Source: Macrotis lagotis
Taxonomy: Eukaryota; Chordata; Mammalia; Peramelemorphia; Peramelidae
Direction: 5' to 3'
DNA length: 64,000 nt
Assembly (NCBI RefSeq): GCF_037893015.1
Contig: NC_133664.1
Span: forward strand, 124,372,319 to 124,436,318
The notes under the pieces were generated by a model. The model was not told the DNA's origin and did not search any database. It saw only the letters and a program-made list of their open reading frames with translations. A program made the translations under genes and the position numbers. This document shows positions 33,605 through 43,780 of the stretch, piece after piece (position 1 is the stretch's first letter; each line of letters begins with the position of its first letter).

Positions 33605-34780
33605 TCCAGGCTCAGGTGGGTGAAAAGATCAATGATCCTACCATGCTGTTTCTCCTTCCTTGTACTAGAGAAAGAGAAGAATCCTCATTATTGGAGAGAT
33701 CAGGCACATGCTCTGAAGCTCCAGAACTTCAACACCACTATAGTAAAGAATGTAATTTTGTTTCTAGGAAATGGGATGGGATTTTCACAGTGACTGCTGC
33801 CCACCCTTTAAGATCAGCTTCTTCATGTATCTGAAGACAATTTCCAGCCTGAAATGGACAAACTTCCATTCATAGTTCTGTCCAATACAGACAACACTAA
33901 TGTCAGGTCCCTGACAGTTCTGGGGAAGTCACTGCTTACCTCTGTGGAGTGAATAGCAATGAAGGTATATTTTATTGAGTGATACCTTCATCTGATCATA
34001 CTGCAACACCATAAGAGGCAATGGGGTCAGCTCCATCTTACTCTGGGCCAAGGATAATGACAAATTTGTTGACATTGTGACCTCTACCAGAGTGAACCAT
34101 GCTACACCTAGTACTGTCTATATACATTCCACTGATAGGGACTAGTATTCTGACAATGAGACACCTCGTGAGGCCTCGACCAAGGATAGAAAAACATAGT
34201 CTACCAGCTCATCCACAATATCCAAAACATTGAAATAATTATGGGTGGTCAAAAATATATGTTTATTAAGAACACAACTAATGTGGAGTATGCAGATGCT
34301 GATAAAGCAAGAGGGACAAAGCTAGATGGTCATATCCATACCTATGTTTAGAAGAACAAGAAGCCTTGGGGCAAAATAATGTCCACTAGTCTGAAATTGC
34401 AGGTAGTGGCTTAAACTGGACTTGGACCATGAGAACTTCCTCCTAGGACTCTTTGAACCAATGATATGATCTATGAACTCAAAAGAAGCAATCTGACAGA
34501 TGCATAGATGAATGAGATGGTAGAGGTGGCTTATGTAAAGAATGTAATTTTATGACTAGAAGTTTCCATGCTCTGCTTTGACATCCAACACCTAGAAGGT
34601 GAAAGAGTCCTACAAAACTCAAGTCTCAAGCTCAACTGATCTCCACCTTGGTCATGAACTCTAAAGCTAACAGAATTCCCTACAGGTGGACTAAGGTGCT
34701 ATGAAGATTTGGTCATCTAGCAGCAGATTCATATGGCAGTGTCCATGCTGTTTCTTTCCCCACAACTAGCTCATAGCAAA
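33605..34780 (+). pseudogene. ALPL: ALPL processed pseudogene (alkaline phosphatase)
   Basis: Intronless decayed copy of tissue-nonspecific alkaline phosphatase, a GPI-anchored zinc phosphohydrolase that hydrolyses pyrophosphate and pyridoxal phosphate. It begins near MILPCCFSFLVLEKEKNPHY (33634). ELQ/NT-type text, then VKNVILFLGNGMG, covers the metal-site block (normally FLGDGMG; the Asp is now Asn). Then MDKLPFIVLSNTDNTN and, in another frame, [18 protein letters not shown] (about 34090) and YSDNETPREAS follow the ALPL order. Next GLFEPNDMIYELKRSN (about 34450) and NEMVEVA, and a decayed ALPL metal-site segment near 34580. Many exons of ALPL are crossed with no intron, which supports a retrocopy. 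Frameshifts and stops, and loss of the catalytic region, show it is dead. The last 150 bp and any 3'UTR (to about 35340) are tentative. ALPL fits better than intestinal-type paralogs. Confidence 0.85.
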
Positions 34781-35484
34781 AATGAACCAGACAGGTACCA
34801 TGATTTTGAAATATGAGTCTCCTCATTCTCATTGTTCCCTGGGGAAAGCACAGACCTGGGGAAATGCACAGAGTCTCTTATTTGAAAAACCTATATTCTT
34901 CTCTTGCACTGGAGGATACTGATGGTTTCTCCCTTACCCTTTTTCCCTCACCACATTGTGCATGTAATAGATTCCTCACCTTTGCCCTGTTCATTCCTCT
35001 CACTCCCATTTCACACAGGAGTCCCATTCTTCCTGTAGACTTCCAGGTCCATAGCCTAGATCTTATTATTCTTTTGCCACAGTCTCACCTCCAGGAATAG
35101 AGGGTCATGGAGGATAAGGTCTAACTCCCTCAAGTCTTCATTGTGATCCCCTGGGGCAGTGAATTAGGAGGGGATCAGTGTGACTAAAAGCCCTGGAGTG
35201 ACTTGTGTCAGTCCTCTAGTGGAACAGACTCCCCCTTCTTTCCTCCCCTTCTCTCTCAACTCAGGTTCCCATCATTATCAGTCCAGCCCTCAGGCTTAAT
35301 GAAAAGCCCATAGATTCAGTACGACTGTCACGGTGAGAGAGGGACAGAGGGGGACAGAGAAGGAAAGGGTCAGGGATGAAGCAGAGCTTCAGTGACAGCT
35401 ATCTGTCCTCTTCCTTGTTGCTGTAAATGCCACTTTTAATCTCCCACAAAATTCTGTTCATAAAAATCAGAATTGTCTCATGCC

Positions 35485-35635
35485 AATCTTTTATTTTTTT
35501 TGCAAGGCAATGGGATTAAGTGACTTGCTCAAGATCCCACAGCTAGGTAATTATTAAGTGTTTGAGGGCAGATTTTAACTCAGGTCCTCCTGAATCCAGA
35601 GCCAGTACTCTATCCTGTTCACCACTTAGCTGCTC
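35485..35635 (-). mobile_element. SINE, minus strand
   Basis: From 'tttgcaaggcaatgggatta' through 'cccacagctaggtaattatt' to 'caccacttagctgctcc' it is a full-length minus copy of the common SINE. It is moderately diverged, with no clear target duplication. Confidence 0.85.
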
Positions 35636-36257
35636 CCTACCAACCACTTAGTACAAATATACTCATAATTTTTCCTTGGAAGAAAGAAAAAAATTTTAAG
35701 CAAATGCCATATTCCTCACCCTTAGCTTATCAACTTTCTATGGTAGTATGGAGATATTCAGAGGTTTAAACACAAGTACTTTGCCTGTAAATAGAGTTTT
35801 TCTTTTAAAACATCATAATATATGTTATAACTCCTGAAATTTAACTCACATAAATTCCCCAATACATTTTACAATTCATTCTTCTATAGAAAAATAATGT
35901 AAAGATTGATGAGGGGGGAATCAGAAATTATATCTTTAGGATTTGAGTTCTAATGATCATATCATTAATTAATATTAAGGCTTATTTCATTGTAATGGAC
36001 AGTTATCACTTCAAAAAATTTTAATTAACTGTTTATTAATTACAACATTTCTTCTAAAGTTATACATAAAGTAAAATGTGCTATTGATGGAAAGAATTCA
36101 TTTTCTGCTTTGACCACAAGTTGCCACCTTCAAAAGATCAATAAGCAGAGAGGTTAATACTGATAATCTCCACCCTTTTATTTTGCTTAATTTTTAAAGA
36201 GTTCTTTTGATAGTGGTAATGCTGCCTGATCCTCTTGTAAAGATGAAAGAATGAGAT

Positions 36258-36262
36258 CATTT

Positions 36263-36314
<52 letters not shown>

Positions 36315-36315
36315 T
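36258..36315. repeat. TTTC microsatellite in the L1-F tail
   Basis: About 13 TTTC repeats directly after the L1-F target duplication. On the L1 sense strand these are GAAA repeats at the poly(A) end. The short 'KERK' repeat ORFs in this spot are artefacts. Confidence 0.95.
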
Positions 36316-36798
36316 TTTATTTTTGTAAATAGTATCTTCTTTTTTCCCAATTACATGTAAAGATATTTTCAACATTCATTTTATAGTATTTTGAGTTCCA
36401 GTTTTATGTCCCTTCCATCCCTCCTCCCCAAAATAATAAGTAATCAGATATACTTTGTAAATGAATAATCATGTAAGTATATTTCCACATTGGTAATGTT
36501 GTGAAAGATGATTCAAAACAAAAGGGAAGAGAGAGAAAAAAATAAAAGCAAAAATATTATATTTTTATCTGCATTCAGATTCCATAGTTATTTCCCTCAA
36601 TGTGGATAGCGTTTCACAAAATGAGTCCTTTGGAATTGTCTTGGATCATTGTATTTCTGAGAAGAGCTAAGTCAATCATAGTCAATCATGTTGCTGTTAA
36701 TGTATACAACATTTTTCTGGTTCTGCTCTCTTCACTCAACACCAGTTCACTGAAGTCTTTCCAGGTCTCTTTCTGAAATCCAGGAGCTCATCATTTCT

Positions 36799-36960
36799 AT
36801 TTTATTTATTTATTCATTTAATTTTTATTTTGGGAGGCAATCACAGTTAAATGACTTGCTCCATGTCACATAACTAGCAGGTGACTGAGATTGGATTTGA
36901 ACCAAGGAACTACTGATTTCAGAGCTAGTGCTCTAGTCAATGCTCCAACTAGCTAACCCC
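36799..36960 (-). mobile_element. Older SINE inside L1-F
   Basis: Antisense SINE text ('cagttaaatgacttgctcca', 'gattggatttgaaccaagg') is flanked by perfect 13-bp duplications 'gctcatcatttct' at 36786-36798 and 36961-36973. Confidence 0.88.
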
Positions 36961-38317
36961 GCTCATCATTTCTTATAGCATGATAGTATTCCATTATATT
37001 TATATACTACAGCTTTTTCAGTCATCATTTCCCATTTGATGGGCATTATCTAAATTTCCATCACTTTGTTACCCTACAAAAGAGCAAATATATGTAGTTC
37101 CTTTTTCCTTTGTTATGATCTCTTTGAGATACAGTGGTATTGCAGGATCAAAGGTATACTCAGTTTGATTGCTCTTTGGTCTTAATTCTAAATTAATATC
37201 CAGAATAATTAGATCAGTTCACAACTTCACTAAAAATACATTAGTGTCCCAATTTTCCCACATTTTCTCCATTTAAAAAATTTTCTTTTCCATCATATTA
37301 ATCAATCAGATAGATATAAGGTAGTACCTCAAAATTGCTTTAATTTGCATGTAACTACTCAAAAAGTATTTGGAGCATTTTTTTAATATGATTAAATTTC
37401 TTTATCTGAAAACTGCCTGTTCATATCTTTTGACCATTTTTCAATTGGGGGAATGATTTGTACTCTCATAAATTTGACTCAGTTCTTTATAATTTGAGAC
37501 ACTTGTTTTAAAAATAGTTCCCTAGCTTTTGACTTTCTTTCAGATCTTGGTTGTATTACATTGTTTATGCAAATCCTTTTAAATTTAATGTCATCAAGAT
37601 TATCCATTTTCCATTTCCTGAAGTCCTCTATTTCTGGTTTGGTCACAAATTATTTTTTTTCTCCATATATCTGACAGGTAAATTACTTTTTACTTTCCTA
37701 ATTTGCTTATTGTATAATCATGTCTAAATTTTAAGTCCATTCCTTTATATATCTTGGTGTGTGGTATGGGTCTATGTCTAGTTTTCTGCTATAGTGTTCT
37801 CCAGTTTCCCAGAAGTTTTTGTCAAATAGTGACAATAGTCAATTTGTGAATTCTTATTTTAGAAGCTGGAATTTGGGGTTATCATACTCTAGATTATTAT
37901 AATAATTTCCACTGTATCTTGTGTATCTAATCTATTCCACTGATCCACCATTCTATTTTTTTAATCAGTACCAAACAATTTTCCTGACTACCACTTTATA
38001 ATATAGTTTTAGATCTGTTTTGGCTAGATTACCTTCCTTTGCATTATTTTTTCCATTAAAGAATGAGATTATTGAAGTCAACTTTCAATACATATGTCAG
38101 GAAAAAGGAAATCGATTGTTATTCTTTGATTTCTTAGTTTCTTTCACTTGGCATTTTGTTTCTGGCTGCCTCGATTTGTACTTGATTTGTGTACTTGTCT
38201 CTGAGATGGAAGGAGCAAATGAGAGATGGGGAAAAATACAGAAGGAAAGACAGGAGATGGGATCTGAGGAGGAGAGGGGAGACAGAGATAGAAAGAAAAG
38301 GCTTTGTTTGTATGTTT

Positions 38318-38323
38318 GTATGT

Positions 38324-38385
<62 letters not shown>
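38318..38385. repeat. (TG)n(AG)n compound microsatellite
   Basis: About 17 TG units run directly into about 12 GA units. It is a pure compound dinucleotide repeat. Confidence 0.95.
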
Positions 38386-38944
38386 TAACTAATTCTATGT
38401 CAGTTTCCATGTTCTTTCTTTCTCATAGGTATTAATCCTATCTTTCTTGTTTCAGTTTTCTATGTAATGTATAAACCATCAGACCTAATTCACTAGTCAC
38501 TTTTGGACCCATAAATCCTATAGTTAAAAAAAACTAAAAAAAATATTACTTCTACTATTATTTCTCTATATGTTTCTGGTTGTATGGTGCTTTTTTCCAC
38601 AAAGGGACTCTGGTATTTGCTGCTCAAAGAATTTGCCACATAAGGAAGTATAAATCCCTCTTTCTCCTTATAGAAGCCATGGGTTTAGCTATACATTGAG
38701 GAAGCAGATTTTCAGTTTCAAAGAATCAACTTGCTATTTTAGCATGTTGTTTGTTTAGTGTCTAAGGGTAGCTTGATAGGAAAATCTATGAAAGTAGTAT
38801 ATAGCTTTTTTGTAAATCTTCCATAGTCACAATTTAAAACTTTTAATTCTTTTTCATTTCCTTTTTTAAAATGTAGCAATGTCCTCTGTAGGAACTATGA
38901 TAATGACCCTGTGATACCCAAGAATTTTATTATTTCTCTATATG

Positions 38945-39085
38945 AATTTTGAAATAGACCTCAGATCATCTAGTTTAACATCCTCATCTTAAAAAAAATT
39001 GGAAAATAGGTTTCAAAGAGACAGTTATCTAGACTATTTTTTCAGATAGTGATCAAAAAAGATTTGAACACAGCACTTTTAAGTC
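38945..39085 (+). mobile_element. Old MIR/CORE-SINE remnant
   Basis: 'agacctcagatcatctagtt' and 'aacatcctcatctt', then decayed text near 'gatttgaacacagcac', follow the order of an old MIR-type element. Highly diverged. Confidence 0.5.
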
Positions 39086-39631
39086 AAAATCTTATGCTTT
39101 TTTTCCCCATTAACTAGATTGAAGCAAGCTTTCAGCTTCTCAGTTGCAAAGACAGAGAGGTAAATGGTACCATGATGATTCATTCTCTTTTTATCTTGAA
39201 ATTAACCATAAAAAAAGTAATGTTTCTTCCAAGAACAGATTCAAATGCCTAGCTTCAATTACAACATTTGGAATTTAAGAAGTAGAGATTTTCTTTCTGT
39301 AACTAACTGAAGGCTCATAACTTTTGTCACTGGTTTTCTTTATGAGTGCATGTGAGTATTGTAAATTTTGTCTTGAACTTTGGTTGTCCTTGTCAATTGA
39401 AAGATTTATTTATTGATTTATTGATCAATTGGGAATGGACTGGTTGGTTTGAATTATTATGAGTTGGGTCACACCTTTGTACTGACATTTAAAAAGAATA
39501 TTAGATACAATGAGTGGAGGTCAATTATAGAGCATCATTTTTCTTCACTTCCTGATTAATGATCAGAAAGCAATAGATCTAAGGTAAGATTAGGAAAAAA
39601 AAGATTAGAATGGTTAGATTTTTTGGATCTG

Positions 39632-39695
39632 TGTCTGTATGCATGTGTGTGTGTGTGTGAATGTGTATTTGTGTGTGTGATTGTGTGTATGTAGC
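39632..39695. repeat. TG-rich low-complexity
   Basis: Imperfect TG/TGTGA words over about 65 bp. Confidence 0.85.
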
Positions 39696-39934
39696 AGTGA
39701 GTAGAGAAGCTTATGCATGTATAGAGCCTACTCCAGCTCATGGAAATATTTGTGCATGCCATGGAGAAGAAAATCTATAATGGAGATTCACTTACATGAC
39801 ATAAGAAAAAAGTGTCTTGGATTCTCTGTACTTGAAACCAAACTCCCTGGATAGAGAAATGGTAATTTCTTAGAAAATATCAAGTTCCTAAACAGTTTTG
39901 GAAGCCTGTCTCTCACAGGAAAAGATTCATAGGC

Positions 39935-40085
39935 TAATAGTGTCAGAGACTTAAGAGCTGAATCTAAAAGTTCAACAGGTCCAAACCTCTATTTCAGAGA
40001 TAAAAAAGCTGAGACTAAGAAAATGACTTGCCCAAGGTCACTCAAGTAGAAAATAGCAGGACTAGGAACAGAACCCAGGTCAACT
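39935..40085 (+). mobile_element. MIR-type SINE
   Basis: 'cagagataaaaaagctgaga', 'gaaaatgacttgcccaaggt' and 'cactcaagtag' are a clear MIR CORE block, followed by 'gaacccaggtc'. Confidence 0.8.
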
Positions 40086-40649
40086 TTTTAAAAAACTCAC
40101 TATCTACTCTACAGTGCCGGGCTTTTCTAGTAATTATCTTCTTTAGGTTTACCTCTTTAGCAACCACAAATTTGGCATTAGGAATTCAGACTTCTAGTGA
40201 GCAAAATGGATGGGCAAATTAATGTATAAAAATCACAAATGTCAATATTTGGGGATACAACCTCCCTTTTGTATATATTTTTAAATAGTATTTATTTGTC
40301 TCCAATTTCATATTAAAGCAATTTTTTACATTTGCTTTTTTTAAGTTTTCAGTTCAAATTCTATTTCTCCCTTCCTCCTTCTTCTCCCTCCCTGAGATGG
40401 TAAGCAATTTGATGTAGGTTTTATATTTACAATCATGTAAAACACTCCCTTCCAAGATCATATCCCAGGAAAGAAAGAAGACAAGCAGGCAGAAAGAAAG
40501 ATAGACAAACAGAAAGATAAAAAGAGTTAGCTTCAGGTTATATTCAATTATATTAGTTCTTTCTCCAGTGTATAGCATTCTTCATCATGAGTCTTTGAGA
40601 AGTTATCTTGAATCATTATGTTGCTGAGAATTGCTGTCATTCACAATTC

Positions 40650-43195
40650 TTTTTTTTTTGTTTTTTATGGGGGGGTTAAATTTTTTTTTAGTTCAAACTT
40701 GTTTCATTTTCTTTATTTTTTTATTTATACATTACTAAAATATTCTTGTTTGAGAGTAAACATAATGCCTCATCCCCCACAAAAATATAAAATCTCATGA
40801 GGAATAAAGTAAAAGAAAGAGAAAAAATGTGTTTCAGTCTGTGTTCTGATATCATCAGCTCTCTCAGGTAGATAACATTCTTTGTCATAAGTCCATCACA
40901 GAAGTTACTTCCATATTTTTCCACAGTTGCTGTTGCTGATTGTAATTCCCTCCATCCATTCCTCCCCACTACCATCTATCACATTTTCTCTCTCTTTGCA
41001 CTCTGTCTCTCTTCTAAAATGTGCTGTAGAGTAGCTGAGTGGCTCAGTGCAAAGAGCCTGGCCCTAGGCCCTAGGCCCAAGAGGCCCCAAGCCTGGTCCC
41101 ATGGTCCTGGACAGGCCACCCAATCCCAGCACCTTGCAAAAAAGTAAAAAACAAAATGTATTATATCTGACTATTCTTTCCTATGATCTACCCTCTCCTC
41201 TACCACCCACATCCCCTCCCCCTTCGCCCTGTCCCTCTTCTCTCCTTTTTTCCTCTAGATGTCTATACCCTATTGAGTGTGTATGCTGGTTCCCTTATTC
41301 CCCTTTGCTTTTCCCCTCTTCCAAACCATTGCAGAAGTTCATTTAAGAAAAAAATACCTTTCATACGAAATATCTTAGCCTATTCCTCCTCTCCTTGGTG
41401 TTACTCCCAGTACATTTCTCTTTTATCCATTGACTCCAATTTTACAATTTATTATATCTTCAAATTCACCTCTCTCCCATATGTCATCTACAAAAGCTCC
41501 TTCTACATGCTCTATTAAATAAGAAGTTTCATATGAGTATTATTAGTATCATCTTTTCATGCAAGAATACACACATTTCATGAACAGTAAGACCCTCATA
41601 ATTTACCTTTCTCCTCCACTTTCTATGCTTCACCTGAATCCTGTACTTGAAGTTCAAACTATTCAGCTCTGGTCGTTTCAACAGTAACATTTGAAATCCC
41701 CCAGTTTCATTGAAAATCCATCTTTTCCCCTGGAAGAGGATGTTTAGTTTTGCTGGGTAGTTGATTCTTGGTTGCATTCCAAACTCTTTTGCCTTCCAGA
41801 ATATTATATTCGAAGTCCTTAATGTAGTTGATACATCCTGTGTGATCCTGACTGCAGCTCCACAATATTTGAATTGTTTCCTTCTGGATGCTTATAATAT
41901 TTTCTCTTTGACTTGGGAGCTCTGAAATTTGGCTATAATATTCCTGAGGATTTTTTTTTTGGATCTCTTTCTGGAGGGCATGAGTTAATTCTCTCAATTT
42001 CTATTTTACTCTCTGCTTCTATGATATCAGGGCAACTTCCTGTAGGAATTCTTTAAAAATGTGGTCAAGGCTCTTTTCCTGATCATGACTTTCAGGTATA
42101 CCAATAATTTTTAAATTATCTTTTCTGAATCTGTTTTCCAGATCAGTTGTTTTTGCAGTGAGATATTTCACATTTTCTTCTAATTATTCATTCTTTTGGT
42201 GTTGAAGTATTATGTTTGGATTTCTCATAAAGTCATTGGCTTCCTTTAGCTCTATTCTACATCTGAAGAATTTGTTTTCCTCAGAGAGCTTTCTTATCTC
42301 CTTTTCCATATGATAATTTCTGCTTTTTCAAGCATTCTTCTCCTCAATAACTTTGAACTGTTTTATCCATTTGAACTAAACTGTCTTATAACATATTATT
42401 TTCTTCACCATTTTTTTGGATCTCCTTGACTAAGATGTTGATTTCATTTTCATGTTTTTCCTGCATCTCTCTCATTTCTTTTCTCAATTTTTCTTCTATC
42501 TCCTTACTTGATTTTCAAAATCTTTTTTGAGCTCTATCATAGCCTGACACCAACTTCTATATTTCTTGGAGTCCTTGGATACAGAAACTTGGACTTTCTC
42601 ATCTACTGATTGAATATTTTGATCCTCAATGGGTTTATAGACAAAGTTATTGTCAATGGTCTAGTTCCTTTTTTTTCCTGTTTACTCATTTCCCCAGCCT
42701 GTGTCTGTTTTGGGCTTTTGAGTTTTATTGGGACACCCCCACAAAGACCTCAGTGTGTGTGTGTGTGTGAAACTCTGGCTTTTCTCCTGGTCTGTGAATG
42801 GTCACAAGTGCACCCTTCTACCATGGGACTGAGTGGGGGGGGGGTCCTTGCTCTATGGGGGGCCTAAACTATGATCAGGATCTGAATGTGGTCAGAGTCC
42901 CAGAGTCCTGTTCTAGGGACAAAGGACAGACCTTGGAAGTCTCCCTCTGCTCCTTGGCCTTCAGTGAGCTAAGCACTCAGAGCATAGCTGCCTGGAGGCT
43001 CCTGCTGGGTGACTCCACAGACCTGCTTCCATTTCCTGGATCTGGGCTGCCATGCTCATACTGAGTGCCACAATCACACTGAGGGCCTGGACTTAGGCCT
43101 CGCTCTGGCAGAAGTCTCCCTCCTGATCTTCCAAGTAGTGTTTGGTGCTCCCTGGAGCACAGGTCAGGAAACTGATTCTGCTCTAAAATTCTTCT
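40650..43195 (-). mobile_element. HAL1-3: half-L1, minus strand
   Basis: On the minus strand: 5'UTR (43195-42690, truncated at its far end), ORF1 (42689-41553), 3'UTR with the SINE-derived block (41148-41028), 'cttgtttgagag' complement near 40745, and an A-tail as T runs near 40650-40690. No ORF2. Same layout as HAL1-1 and HAL1-2. The 5' part including the 'gccaagatgg' motif is missing, as expected for a 5'-truncated insertion. Confidence 0.83.
41553..42689 (-). pseudogene. HAL1-3 ORF1 remnant
   Basis: The start codon complement is at 42687-42689 ('tttactcattt'). The C-terminal domain is readable at 41529-41777 (QPRINYPAKLNILFQGKRW, FNETGGFQMLLLKRPELN). At 41707-41997 part of the upstream domain is readable (EYYSQISELPSQRENIISIQ). 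Frames shift repeatedly, so it is not translatable. Confidence 0.8.
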
Positions 43196-43247
43196 TTGAA
43201 AATTATTACTATTCTTAAATAAATATTTTTTTAAAAAGCATAAGACA

Positions 43248-43380
43248 AAGGGCAGCTAGGTGACACAGTAGATAGCACACTGACCCTGAGTCAGGACAAC
43301 CTGAGTTCAAATACTTCATAGTTGCCTGGCTGAGTGACCTTGGGCAAGGCACTTAATCCCATTGTCTTAAATAAATACAT
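43248..43380 (+). mobile_element. SINE at the HAL1-3/L1-E junction
   Basis: 'gggcagctaggtgacacagt' through 'gagttcaaatacttcatag' to 'gcacttaatcccattg', then an A-rich tail. Flanking repeats 'tttttaaaaagcat' at 43228-43241 and 43382-43395 are likely its target duplication, though a few bases separate the first copy from the SINE head. Confidence 0.82.
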
Positions 43381-43780
43381 ATTTTTAAAAAGCATGGATT
43401 ATTACGGTTACTGTGTATATCATTCTCTTGGTGTTATTTACTTTACTTTGTATCAGTTCATGGAATTATTTCCAGGTTTTTCTGAAATTATCCTGCTTAT
43501 AACACTACTGAAACTATCCTACTTATAACACAATAATATTTTATCACACTCAAATTCCACAGTTTATTCAGCTACTCCCCAATTGATGGGCATCCCCTTG
43601 ATTTCCATTCCTAGCCAGCATAAAAAGAACTATAAATATTTTTGCACATGTAAAACCTTACCCTACCTTTTTTTAATATCTTTGGTATGCAGACCTAGAA
43701 TGGTGCTACTGGAACTGTTGGTATGCATAGTTTTATAGCCCATAATGCTCTCCAGAATGATTGGGGGATCCAGCCTTCTA

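Larger units (their letters stand above)
36258..38057 (-). mobile_element. L1-F: 5'-truncated LINE-1
   Basis: A minus-strand 3'UTR (36314-36990) with 'attacatgtaaagatatttt', then the antisense of the ORF2 C-terminal half to about 38055. Perfect 12-bp duplications 'aaagaatgagat' flank it at 36246-36257 and 38058-38069. The A-tail has become the TTTC array at its 3' edge. A SINE sits in its 3'UTR. Confidence 0.9.
40280..43780 (-). mobile_element. L1-E: old L1 3' end, split
   Basis: 3'UTR pieces lie at 40280-40645 ('atcatgagtctttgagaagt', 'attatgttgctgagaattgc'). After HAL1-3 and a SINE, the same element continues at about 43395-43780 with 'cccaattgatgggcatcccc' and the antisense of the ORF2 C-terminal end. 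It is the host of HAL1-3. Confidence 0.72.

Noticed and set aside
38020..38388. 122-codon ORF ending in Cys-Val and Glu-Arg runs
   Set aside because: Its end is the TG/GA microsatellite and its start is the edge of L1-F; no coherent protein.
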